A stretch of 64,000 nucleotides of DNA, taken from positions 124,001 through 188,000 of the forward strand of contig CAYRNF010000003.1 of NCBI GenBank assembly GCA_964425695.1, in the 5' to 3' direction. Position 1 is the first letter of the stretch. Every line of letters begins with the position of its first letter. A model generated the notes under the pieces. It saw only the letters and a list, made by a program, of their open reading frames with translations, searched no databases and was not told where the DNA came from. Of the stretch, positions 8,764-16,838 are shown one piece after another. Source of the stretch: JAKPBU01 sp964425695. GTDB taxonomy: Bacteria > Pseudomonadota > Gammaproteobacteria > Xanthomonadales > Xanthomonadaceae. Both the position numbers and the translations under genes were made by a program.

Positions 8764-10117
8764 ACAGCGCGGCGCGCACCGCGTCGGCTAGGCGTTCCAG
8801 CGTGGACTGCATGAGCGCCGCGTCGTCGGCTTCCACGGTCACCCGCACCACCGGCTCGGTGCCGGACGGGCGCAGGAACGCGCGGCCCCTGCCCTGCACC
8901 GCTTGCTCGGCTTCGGCCAGGGCCGCGCGGACGCTGTCGGCCTCGGTGGGCCGGCTGCCAGCGGCGTAGCGCACGTTGATGGTCTTCTGCGGGTACGTCC
9001 GCAACCCGTGCAGGGCCTCGCGCAGGCTCACCCCGCGCCGCTGCAGCACCTCCAGCACCTGCAGCGCGCTAATGATGCCGTCGCCGGTGCTGGCGCGGTC
9101 CAGGCACAGCAGGTGCCCCGACGCCTCGCCACCGAGCCGGCCGCCATGCTCGAGCAGGGCCTGGTGCACGTAGCGGTCGCCGACCTTGGTACGCACGAAT
9201 CCGATGCCGCGCTCCGCCAGCGCCTGTTCGAAACCGTAGTTCGTCATCAGCGTGCCGACCACGGGGCCGCGCAGGCGCCCGCTGGCCTGCCAGTCGGTCG
9301 CCAGGATGTAGAGCAGGCCATCGCCGTCCACGACGCTGCCGTCGCCGTCCACGAACAGCACGCGGTCGCCGTCGCCATCGAAGGCGATGCCCAGCGCCGC
9401 GCCGGTGCTGCGCACGCGTTCGGCCAGGTGCTCGGGATGCGTCGAGCCCACGCCGTCGTTGATGTTCAGGCCGTTGGGGTCCACGCCGATCGCGTCTACG
9501 CGCGCGCCCAGTTCGCGCAGGACCAGCGGCCCGATCTGGTAGGTGGCGCCGTTGGCGCAGTCCACGGCGATGCGCATGCCCTGCAGGTCGAAGCGCCGCG
9601 GCACCGATGTCTTGCACGCCTCGACGTAGCGGCCCACGGCATCGCGCGTGCGAACCGCGCGGCCGAGCTGTTCGGACGGCACGGTCGTGAACGGGCGCTC
9701 GAGCGCGGCTTCGATCGCCAGTTCGGTGGCGTCGTCCAGTTTCTCGCCTTCGGCCGAGAAGAACTTGATGCCGTTGTCGTGGTGCGGGTTGTGCGAGGCG
9801 CTGATGACGATGCCGCCGTCGGCCAGCATCGAGCGGGTCAGGTGCGCCACGGCCGGCGTGGGCATCGGGCCCATCAGCTGCACGTCCACGCCCGCCGCCA
9901 CCAGTCCGGCTTCCAGCGCGGCTTCGAACATGTAGTTCGAGATGCGCGTGTCCTTGCCGATGATCACCATCGGCTTGCGCCACACCCCTTCCACCGCGGC
10001 CTCGCGCAGGGCATGGCCGTAGGCGTTGCCCAGGCGCAGGACGAAGTCGGCCGAGATCGCGCCCTCGCCGACGCGGCCGCGGATGCCGTCGGTGCCGAAA
10101 TACTTCCTGGCGCTCAC
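8762..10117 (-). CDS. glmM: Phosphoglucosamine mutase
   Basis: GlmM converts glucosamine 6-phosphate to glucosamine 1-phosphate, supplying UDP-GlcNAc for peptidoglycan and LPS. The 451-residue protein shows the N-terminal KYFGTDGIRG, the phosphoserine loop ISASHNPHHDNGIKF near residue 100, the metal-binding DGDGDR loop and the sugar-binding GEASGHL. The C-terminal phosphate-binding region RPSGTEPVVRV closes the family pattern. The start is a GTG that overlaps the accD stop by 4 bp (GTGA), which fixes it against the much longer open frame upstream. Coupling to accD links cell-wall precursor and fatty-acid genes. Confidence 0.97.
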   Translation of the reverse strand: MSARKYFGTDGIRGRVGEGAISADFVLRLGNAYGHALREAAVEGVWRKPMVIIGKDTRISNYMFEAALEAGLVAAGVDVQLMGPMPTPAVAHLTRSMLADGGIVISASHNPHHDNGIKFFSAEGEKLDDATELAIEAALERPFTTVPSEQLGRAVRTRDAVGRYVEACKTSVPRRFDLQGMRIAVDCANGATYQIGPLVLRELGARVDAIGVDPNGLNINDGVGSTHPEHLAERVRSTGAALGIAFDGDGDRVLFVDGDGSVVDGDGLLYILATDWQASGRLRGPVVGTLMTNYGFEQALAERGIGFVRTKVGDRYVHQALLEHGGRLGGEASGHLLCLDRASTGDGIISALQVLEVLQRRGVSLREALHGLRTYPQKTINVRYAAGSRPTEADSVRAALAEAEQAVQGRGRAFLRPSGTEPVVRVTVEADDAALMQSTLERLADAVRAAL

Positions 10118-11004
10118 GTGGCCGGCTCCGCGTCCGGCTGCGGCTGCGGCTGTTTCATCAGCAACGCGAACAGGTGCGCCAGGCGCTCGCGCAGTGCGCG
10201 GCGGTCGCAGATCTGGTCCACGGCGCCGTGCTCGAGCAGGAACTCGCTGCGCTGGAAGCCTTCCGGCAGGGTTTCGCGCACGGTCTGTTCGATCACGCGC
10301 GGGCCGGCGAAGCCGATCAGCGCTTCGGGCTCGGCGATGTTGATGTCGCCCAGCATGGCCAGCGACGCCGACACGCCGCCGGTGGTGGGATGGGTCATGA
10401 CCGAGATGTAGGGCAGGCCCGCTTCGCGCAGCTTGCCCAGCGCGGCGGAGGTCTTGGCCATCTGCATCAGCGAGAACAGGCTCTCCTGCATGCGCGCGCC
10501 GCCGGTGGCGGAGAAGCACACCAGCGGCGCCTTGAGCTCCAGCGCCTTGTCCACCGCGCGGGCGAAGCGCTCGCCCACGACCGAGCCCATCGAACCGCCC
10601 ATGTAGGCGAAGTCGAACGCGCAGGCCACCAGCGGCCGGCCCTTGAGCCTGCCGTGCATGGCGATCAGCGCATCGCGCTCGCCGGTGGCCTTCTGAGCGG
10701 CCTTGATCCGGTCGGCGTACTTCTTCTGGTCCTTGAACTTCAGGATGTCGGTGGGGCCCAGCCGCGCGGCGATCTCGCTGCCGGTGCCACCATCGAACAG
10801 CGCCTTGAGCCGCGCGCGCGCGCGGATCGGCATGTGGAAGCTGCACTTCGGGCAGACCTCCAGGTTCTCTTCCAGCTCCGGCCGGTACAGCACGGCGCTG
10901 CAGCGCTCGCACTTTTCCCACAGGCCCTCGGGCACGCTGCGCTTGCGCCGCTCGCCCGCGTCGGTGCGGATGCGGGCGGGCATGAGTTTCTTCAGCCAGG
11001 ACAT
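10114..11004 (-). CDS. accD: Acetyl-CoA carboxylase carboxyltransferase subunit beta
   Basis: AccD pairs with AccA to transfer the carboxyl group from carboxybiotin to acetyl-CoA, making malonyl-CoA. The 296-residue protein begins with a zinc ribbon (CERC near residue 33, CPKC near residue 52) followed by a crotonase-fold carboxyltransferase domain with GARMQESLFSLMQMAKTSAA and SVMTHPTTGGVSASLAMLGD. It follows trpA by 105 bp and overlaps glmM by 4 bp. The order trp genes then accD is common in gammaproteobacteria. Confidence 0.97.
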   Translation of the reverse strand: MSWLKKLMPARIRTDAGERRKRSVPEGLWEKCERCSAVLYRPELEENLEVCPKCSFHMPIRARARLKALFDGGTGSEIAARLGPTDILKFKDQKKYADRIKAAQKATGERDALIAMHGRLKGRPLVACAFDFAYMGGSMGSVVGERFARAVDKALELKAPLVCFSATGGARMQESLFSLMQMAKTSAALGKLREAGLPYISVMTHPTTGGVSASLAMLGDINIAEPEALIGFAGPRVIEQTVRETLPEGFQRSEFLLEHGAVDQICDRRALRERLAHLFALLMKQPQPQPDAEPAT

Positions 11005-11073
11005 GGGTTGGGACGTTGCCCCTGTGGTGTCGAAGGCGGGAAGTGTACTGCGCGCGGACCCGCGGCCCTGAAG

Positions 11074-11100
11074 GCGCCGGGCCCCGTTGGAGCCCGGCGC
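11074..11100 (-). other. Inverted repeat between trpA and accD
   Basis: Perfect 9-bp inverted repeat GCGCCGGGC / GCCCGGCGC with a 9-nt loop immediately after the trpA stop. No U-run follows, so it may be an mRNA-stabilising or attenuating hairpin rather than a full terminator. Confidence 0.4.
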
Positions 11101-11109
11101 GGCATGCCG

Positions 11110-11904
11110 TCAGCCGTCCAGGGCCGCGCGCAAGGGCTGCAGGAAGTCGCGTGCGGCCGCAGCCGGGTCCGCGGCCTGCGCCAGGGCCGCCACCAGCGCG
11201 CTGCCGACCACCACGCCGTCCGCGTCCTGCGCCATCGCCGCGGCGCTGGCGGCATCGCGGATGCCGAAGCCGGCCACGACCGGCGCACCGCTGCGTGCGC
11301 GGATCGCGCGCAGGCGCGCATTGGCCGACTGCGTATCCAGCCGGTCGGATGCGCCGGTGACCCCGGCGAAGCTGACGTAGTAGAGATACCCGCGCGCCGC
11401 GGCGCACAGCTCGTCCAGGCGCGCCTGGGTGGTGGTGGGCGAGGCCAGCAGGATCAGCGCGATGCCTTCGCGCGCGAACGCGTCGCGGAAGTCGCCGGCT
11501 TCTTCCGGCGGCAGGTCCACCAGCAGCACGCCGTCCACGCCGGCGGCCGCGGCATCGCGCGCGAAGCTGTCAGCGCCGCGGATCTCGACCGGGTTCAGGT
11601 ACCCCATCAGCACCACGGGGGTGGCGTCGTCGCGCTCGCGGAAACTGCCCACCGCGTCCAGCACGAAGCGCATCCCCGCCCCGCGCGCCAGCGCGCGCTC
11701 GGAGCTGCGCTGGATGGTCGGGCCGTCGGCCATGGGATCGGAGAACGGCACGCCCAGTTCGATCACGTCCGCGCCGGCTTCGACCAGCGCGTGCATCACC
11801 GGCACGGCCGACTCCAGCGACGGGTCGCCTGCGGTGACGAACGGGATCAGCGCCTTGCGCCCTGCGGACTTCAGGGCCTGGAACCTGGCATCGATGCGGT
11901 TCAC
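11110..11904 (-). CDS. trpA: Tryptophan synthase alpha subunit
   Basis: TrpA cleaves indole-3-glycerol phosphate to indole and glyceraldehyde 3-phosphate, passing indole through a tunnel to TrpB. The 264-residue TIM barrel carries the catalytic glutamate and aspartate in the ELGVPFSDPMADGPTIQ region near residues 50-65 and the phosphate-binding GFGIRDAASA and VVVGSALV loops. The start is a GTG whose last bases form the trpB stop (GTGA overlap). That is preferred over the open frame upstream, which only reads the trpB region out of frame. Confidence 0.97.
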   Translation of the reverse strand: MNRIDARFQALKSAGRKALIPFVTAGDPSLESAVPVMHALVEAGADVIELGVPFSDPMADGPTIQRSSERALARGAGMRFVLDAVGSFRERDDATPVVLMGYLNPVEIRGADSFARDAAAAGVDGVLLVDLPPEEAGDFRDAFAREGIALILLASPTTTQARLDELCAAARGYLYYVSFAGVTGASDRLDTQSANARLRAIRARSGAPVVAGFGIRDAASAAAMAQDADGVVVGSALVAALAQAADPAAAARDFLQPLRAALDG

Positions 11905-13139
11905 AGCGCCATCCCCTCGCGCGCCGCAATGGTGTGCACGTCCTTGTCGCCGCGCCCGGACAGGTTGCACAGGACCAGGCCGTCCTGGGGCAGTTCGCGC
12001 GCCAGCTTGATCGCCTGCGCGATGGCGTGGCTGGATTCCAGGGCGGGCAGGATGCCCTCGGTCCTGGCCAGCAGGTGGAAGGCGGCCAGCGCCTCGTCGT
12101 CGGTGACGCCCACGTACTGGGCGCGCCCGGTGTCGGCCAGGTAGGCGTGTTCCGGCCCCACGCCCGGATAGTCCAGGCCTGCGGATACCGAATGGGTTTC
12201 GGTGATCTGGCCGTCGTCGTCGCAGATCACGTAGGTGCGGTTGCCGTGCAGCACGCCCGGTCGCCCGGCGGCGATGGACGCCGCGTGCCGGCCGGTGGCG
12301 ATGCCCTCGCCCGCCGCCTCCGCGCCCACGATGCGCACGCCGCGGTCGTTGAGGAACGCATGGAAGATGCCGATGGCGTTGCTCCCGCCGCCGACGCAGG
12401 CGGTGACCGCATCGGGCAGGCGCCCGTACTGCGCCAGCATCTGCGCGCGCGCCTCGCGCCCCACCACCGCGTTGAAGTCGCGGACCATGCGCGGGTACGG
12501 ATCGGGACCGGCCACGGTGCCGATGATGTAGAAGGTGTCGGCGACGTTGGTGACCCAGTCGCGCATCGCTTCGTTCAGCGCATCCTTGAGCGTGGCCGAT
12601 CCGCTGGTCACCGGCACCACCGTCGCGCCGAGCAGCTGCATGCGGTAGACGTTGATCCTCTGGCGCTCGATGTCGGTGGCGCCCATGTAGACCACGCATT
12701 CCAGGCCCAGCCGCGCGGCCACGGTGGCGCTGGCCACGCCGTGCTGCCCCGCGCCGGTCTCGGCGATGATCCGGGTCTTGCCCATCCGGCTGGCCAGCAG
12801 CGCCTGGCCGATGGTGTTGTTGATCTTGTGCGCGCCGGTGTGGTTCAGGTCCTCGCGCTTGAGCAGGATGCGCGCCCCGCCGGCGTGGCGGGTCAGGCGC
12901 TCGGCGAAATAGATCGGGCTGGGGCGGCCCACGTAATGGGCCAGATCCTGGTCGAACGCCTGCACGAAGCCCGGATCGACGCGCGCCGCGTCGTAGGCGG
13001 CGGCCAGTTCCTCCAGCGGACCGATCAGCGTTTCGGCGACGAAGCGGCCTCCGAAACGGCCGAAGTGGCCGCTGGCATCGGGAGTCAGGGAATAGTCGAT
13101 GGGCGCGCCAGGCGCGGCATCGCGGGAAGTCGACGACAT
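11901..13139 (-). CDS. trpB: Tryptophan synthase beta subunit
   Basis: TrpB is the PLP enzyme that condenses indole with serine to give tryptophan. The 412-residue protein contains GRFGGRFVAETL, the PLP-lysine motif NHTGAHKINN, the AETGAGQHGVA indole-channel segment and the phosphate-binding CVGGGSNAIG. The start MSSTSRDAAPG is chosen because the upstream extension is compositionally unlike the family. About 230 bp separate it from trpF on the same strand; no leader peptide with tandem Trp codons was found there. Confidence 0.97.
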   Translation of the reverse strand: MSSTSRDAAPGAPIDYSLTPDASGHFGRFGGRFVAETLIGPLEELAAAYDAARVDPGFVQAFDQDLAHYVGRPSPIYFAERLTRHAGGARILLKREDLNHTGAHKINNTIGQALLASRMGKTRIIAETGAGQHGVASATVAARLGLECVVYMGATDIERQRINVYRMQLLGATVVPVTSGSATLKDALNEAMRDWVTNVADTFYIIGTVAGPDPYPRMVRDFNAVVGREARAQMLAQYGRLPDAVTACVGGGSNAIGIFHAFLNDRGVRIVGAEAAGEGIATGRHAASIAAGRPGVLHGNRTYVICDDDGQITETHSVSAGLDYPGVGPEHAYLADTGRAQYVGVTDDEALAAFHLLARTEGILPALESSHAIAQAIKLARELPQDGLVLCNLSGRGDKDVHTIAAREGMAL

Positions 13140-13366
13140 GGGTGTTCTCCGGAACCGGATGCAGCCGTGCGGCTGCGGAAAAGGCGGATCGGTGCGGAGT
13201 GCGGCGTCACCAGACCATGGCGGCCGGCACGCGGCGCCAGCGGCGCAGCGAACGGCCAAACGGTGCAGGTGTGCGGCGGGAACGGGTCATCGTGGCGTAG
13301 CGTACACAATCGCGCGGCGCGAGCGCAGCGGCAGGGCCGGATTCGGCGTCGGAGTCGGCGGCGCGG

Positions 13367-14065
13367 TCAGCGCCCGCACGCCATGCACGACGCGACGTCG
13401 CCCGCCTCCGACAGTTCCACGCAATCCGCACTGCGCACGGCCTCGACGAACTTGCGCATGAGGTCGCCGTCCTTGATTCCCGGCGATAGCTCGATGCCGC
13501 TGGACACGTCCACGCCCCAGGGCAGGGTCTGCGAGATCGCGGTGGCGACGTTGCCGTGGTGCAGGCCGCCGGCGACCACGAACGGCTTGCCGAGCCCGGT
13601 GGGCAGGCGGGACCAGTCGAACGTTTCGCCGGTGCCGCCGGGCCCGCCCACGATGTGGGCATCGAACAGGAACGCGGCCGCGCCCGGGTACTGCAGCTGC
13701 AGGTCGCGCGCATCCGCCCGGGTTCCGTCGGCGCCCATGGCGATCGCCTTGACGTATGGCAGCCCGAAGCCGCGGCAAAAGGCGTCGTCCTCGTCGCCGT
13801 GGAACTGCAGCAGGCTCGGGCGCACGTGGCGGACCACGTCGCGGATCTCGTCGATGCCGTTGTTGCTGAACAGCGCCACCGCGTCCACCAGCGGCGCCAG
13901 CGCCTGGCGCAGCGCCCTCGCCTCCTGCGCCTGGATGCGCCGCGGGCTGGCATCGGCGAATACGAAGCCCACCGCATCCGCGCCCAGCTCGCCGGCCAGG
14001 CGCACGTCGCCGGCACGGGTCAGGCCGCAGAACTTGATGCGGGTTCGGAACAGGGGGCGGGTCAT
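13367..14065 (-). CDS. trpF: Phosphoribosylanthranilate isomerase
   Basis: TrpF carries out the Amadori rearrangement of phosphoribosylanthranilate in tryptophan synthesis. The 232-residue barrel starts MTRPLFRTRIKFCGLTRAGD with the catalytic cysteine in FCGLT, and shows LFSNNG, LLQFHGDE, the catalytic aspartate in FLFDAHIVGG and the phosphate-binding DVSSGIE loop. The ATG overlaps the truA stop by 4 bp. A tail of about 15 residues with two extra cysteines (SCMACGR) is not typical of the family. Confidence 0.96.
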   Translation of the reverse strand: MTRPLFRTRIKFCGLTRAGDVRLAGELGADAVGFVFADASPRRIQAQEARALRQALAPLVDAVALFSNNGIDEIRDVVRHVRPSLLQFHGDEDDAFCRGFGLPYVKAIAMGADGTRADARDLQLQYPGAAAFLFDAHIVGGPGGTGETFDWSRLPTGLGKPFVVAGGLHHGNVATAISQTLPWGVDVSSGIELSPGIKDGDLMRKFVEAVRSADCVELSEAGDVASCMACGR

Positions 14066-14934
14066 GGCGGCGGGTTCTTGGCAGTGTGTGGGCGTGGCGG
14101 CTCGGTCCGCGTGGCGGCATCCGGCCGCGCCACGGGGTGGGAAGCGTCGCAGCGCGTGACCTCGGCAGGCAGTCCCCACTGCGGCGCGTACAACGGCCCG
14201 ACGAAGCACAGCCCGGCAGCCGGCGCGGTGGGTCCCGCCACCGTACGGTCGCGCGCGGCGAGCACCTCGGCGATCCATCCCGCGCCGCGGGCGCCCGTGC
14301 CGACTTCGAGCAGCGAGCCGACGATGTTGCGGACCATATGATGCAGGAAAGCGTTGGCCTGCACATCGACCCGGACCTCGTCGCCGTGGCGGGTCACCGA
14401 GATGGCCTGCAGGTCGCGACGGGCGTGCGGCGCCTGGCAATGCACCGTGCGGAACGAGGAGAAGTCCTGCTCGCCGAGCAACGCCTGCGCGGCATCGTGC
14501 ATGGCGCCCGCATCCAGCGGCCTGCGCACCCACGACAGGTACTGGCGCTGCAGCGCGGGGCGCACCGGACGGTTGAGGATCCGGTAGCGGTAGCGCCGGG
14601 CCACGGCGGAGAACCGGGCATTGAAGTCCTGGGCCACCGGCACGCACCACAGCACGCTCATGGCGTGCGGCAGGCGCGAGGTGGTGCCCAGCACCCAGCC
14701 GCGGGGGTCGCGCCCGGCTTCGGTATCGAAATGGACCACGTTGCAGCGCGCATGCACGCCGGCATCGGTGCGTCCGGAGCAGACCGTGGCCACCGGGGCA
14801 TCGGCCACCGAGCCCAGCGCGGCTTCGAGCGCCGCCTGCAGGGTCGGCTCCCCACCCTGCTCGCCCGGGCGGGTCAGCCGCTGCCAGCCGGAAAACGCGG
14901 TTCCGTCGTACTCGACGCCCAGCGCCAGCCGCAT
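14062..14934 (-). CDS. truA: tRNA pseudouridine(38-40) synthase
   Basis: TruA makes pseudouridine at positions 38-40 of the anticodon arm. The 290-residue protein begins with GVEYDGTAFSGWQRL, has the catalytic aspartate in SGRTDAGVHA near residue 58, and the conserved FLHHMVRNIVGSL. After about residue 255 there is a Pro/Arg/Thr-rich extension of roughly 35 residues that is not part of the enzyme fold. The start codon shares one base with the fimV stop (TGATG), and the stop overlaps trpF, so fimV-truA-trpF are chained. Confidence 0.95.
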   Translation of the reverse strand: MRLALGVEYDGTAFSGWQRLTRPGEQGGEPTLQAALEAALGSVADAPVATVCSGRTDAGVHARCNVVHFDTEAGRDPRGWVLGTTSRLPHAMSVLWCVPVAQDFNARFSAVARRYRYRILNRPVRPALQRQYLSWVRRPLDAGAMHDAAQALLGEQDFSSFRTVHCQAPHARRDLQAISVTRHGDEVRVDVQANAFLHHMVRNIVGSLLEVGTGARGAGWIAEVLAARDRTVAGPTAPAAGLCFVGPLYAPQWGLPAEVTRCDASHPVARPDAATRTEPPRPHTAKNPPP

Positions 14935-16790
14935 CAGCCCAGGGTTTGCAGCATGCGCGCGGCGGCATCGCGCGCGGCGGCATCGCCGCTGTCCACCACT
15001 TCCTGCAGCAGGCTGCGCGCGGTGTTCCTGTCGCCCAGTTCGGCATAGGCGCGCGCCAGTTCCAGGCGTTCGCTGCCGCCCGGCGCCTGGTTGAGCGGCG
15101 CGATCGCGTCGGCACCGGCACCCCCGGACATCCAGGTGGGCGTGCTGGCGGCGGCCGGGGCGGTGGGCTTCGCCGGGGCCGCAGCCGGCGCGGATCGGGC
15201 GCGGCTGGCCCAGACCGGGGCCGGAGCCTCGGGCGCAGGCGCTGCGGGCGCGCTGGGCGGTGCCGCATCCACGGCCGGACCAGCGAGGGCCGGCCCCGCT
15301 ACGACCGGTTCCGGCGACGCGGCGAAGCTGTCCGAAATGCGGCTGGCGGAGGCCGGCGCGGCGTCGGCACTCGGCGCGGCCCTCCCTCGCCGCGCGAACC
15401 ACCACGCAACCGCGCCCAGCAACAGCGCGACCGGCAGCAGCCACCACCACGCCGCGACAGGCGACTGCTGCGCACTGGGCTCCGCTCCCGACCCGCTGGC
15501 CGGATCGGGCTGCGCCGCGGTGGACGCCGCCATGCGCTGCTGCGCGGCGGCCAGCGAACTGTCCTTCATCGTGATGAGGCGCTGCTGCTCCTGCTGCAGC
15601 TGCTCGAGCTCGGCCACGCGCGCCTGCAGCTCGCGCACTTCCGCGTCGCGCGCGGCAAGGGTTTCCCTGGTCTGTTGCAGTTCCTGTCGCAGCATGTCGC
15701 CCTCGCCACCGGCGCTGGCGCCGGACTGTGTGCCTGCCCGCGTGCCGGCGGTTGCCTGCGGCGGTGCGATTTCGAGCCGCGCATCGGCCGCGCGACGCGG
15801 TGCGGCACGCGCCGGACCGGCCGGTGCGCGCGGCGCTTCGGCGCGGGCGCCGGGCTCGGCGGCGACGGCTGCCGGTTGCGCCTGCGCACGGCGCGACTGG
15901 CGCCAGTTGGCGGTCTGCTCGCGCACGATCGCCGCCGCCTGCGAGGCGTCGTACCGGGCGAGCTCGTCGCTGCCCGGCACGCGCAGCACGGCGCCGGCGC
16001 GCAGGCGGTTGATGTCTTCCCCGATGAACGCATCCGGATTGGCGCGCAGCAGCGCCAGCATGGTCTGGTCAAGGCTGTAGCCGTCGGTGCCCTGCAGTCC
16101 GCTGGCGATCTGCGCCAGGGTCTGGCCACGCTGCACCGGTCCGATCTGCGCAGCTTCGGCTGCGGGTGCGGCGGGCCTTTGGGCAGGTGCGGGTGGCGGC
16201 GCGGCGGGCGCCTGCGTGGTCGCGACTGGTGCTGGTGCCGGTGCGGCTGCGGGCGCGGGCGTGGGTGCCGAGGCCGGCGCGGGCGCGGCGGGGCGTTCGA
16301 TGACGCCCGCGGGCGCCGCCACCGGCGCCACCACCGCAGGCGCCACCGGCGCGGCCACGGTGCGCGGCGCGTCCACCAGCGCGGAATACTCGCGGACCAG
16401 CCGGCCCTGCCCCCAGTCGACTTCCAGCAGGAAGGTCAGTCCGGCCTGCTGCACGGGCACCCGGCTGGTGACGCGGATCACCGGTTGCCCGCTGTCGTCC
16501 ACCGCCGGCGTGAACTGCAGGTCCGACACGATGCCCTGCGGCGGCTCCAGGCCGACGCGGCGGAACGTTTCAGGCGAAGCCAGCCGCGCCTGCAGGCCCT
16601 GCAGCTCGGACGGGTCGCTGCTGACGATGGGGATCTCCGCCAGCAGCGGCTGGCCGGGTTGCGACTTCACCCGGATCTGGCCGAGCCCCAGGGCGAAGGC
16701 GGGCGCCGCGAGCATGGCCAGCACCCACCCCAGCAGGGCGTGGCGCCAGGCGCGCGGTCGAGGAAGATCCCCTGCATTCATGCGCGGCAC
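14934..16790 (-). CDS. fimV: FimV/HubP-type polar protein with LysM domain and C-terminal FimV domain
   Basis: FimV proteins are inner-membrane polar organisers that bind peptidoglycan and promote type IV pilus assembly. This 618-residue copy has a signal peptide (about 1-33, ending APAFA), the N-terminal FimV domain LGQIRVKSQPGQPLLAEIPI to about 135, an Ala/Pro-rich spacer, a LysM-like domain at about 215-275, a coiled coil near 370-420, one transmembrane helix at about 448-466 (WWWLLPVALLLGAVAWWFA), and the C-terminal FimV motif LELARAYAELGDRNTARSLL near residues 576-595. It lies directly upstream of truA, as in Pseudomonas. It is shorter than the roughly 900-residue P. aeruginosa protein. 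Confidence 0.9.
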   Translation of the reverse strand: MPRMNAGDLPRPRAWRHALLGWVLAMLAAPAFALGLGQIRVKSQPGQPLLAEIPIVSSDPSELQGLQARLASPETFRRVGLEPPQGIVSDLQFTPAVDDSGQPVIRVTSRVPVQQAGLTFLLEVDWGQGRLVREYSALVDAPRTVAAPVAPAVVAPVAAPAGVIERPAAPAPASAPTPAPAAAPAPAPVATTQAPAAPPPAPAQRPAAPAAEAAQIGPVQRGQTLAQIASGLQGTDGYSLDQTMLALLRANPDAFIGEDINRLRAGAVLRVPGSDELARYDASQAAAIVREQTANWRQSRRAQAQPAAVAAEPGARAEAPRAPAGPARAAPRRAADARLEIAPPQATAGTRAGTQSGASAGGEGDMLRQELQQTRETLAARDAEVRELQARVAELEQLQQEQQRLITMKDSSLAAAQQRMAASTAAQPDPASGSGAEPSAQQSPVAAWWWLLPVALLLGAVAWWFARRGRAAPSADAAPASASRISDSFAASPEPVVAGPALAGPAVDAAPPSAPAAPAPEAPAPVWASRARSAPAAAPAKPTAPAAASTPTWMSGGAGADAIAPLNQAPGGSERLELARAYAELGDRNTARSLLQEVVDSGDAAARDAAARMLQTLG

Positions 16791-16838
16791 TCTATCCGCG
16801 CGCGGCGATGCTCCGCAACGCCGCGTCCCGCAACGGCG

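Noticed and set aside
10174..12144. A 656-codon plus-strand frame over accD and trpA
   Set aside because: Antisense shadow with no recognisable family and no ribosome-binding site.
13140..13366. Search for a trp attenuator leader between trpF and trpB
   Set aside because: No short ORF with tandem Trp codons and no alternative terminator hairpins were found.
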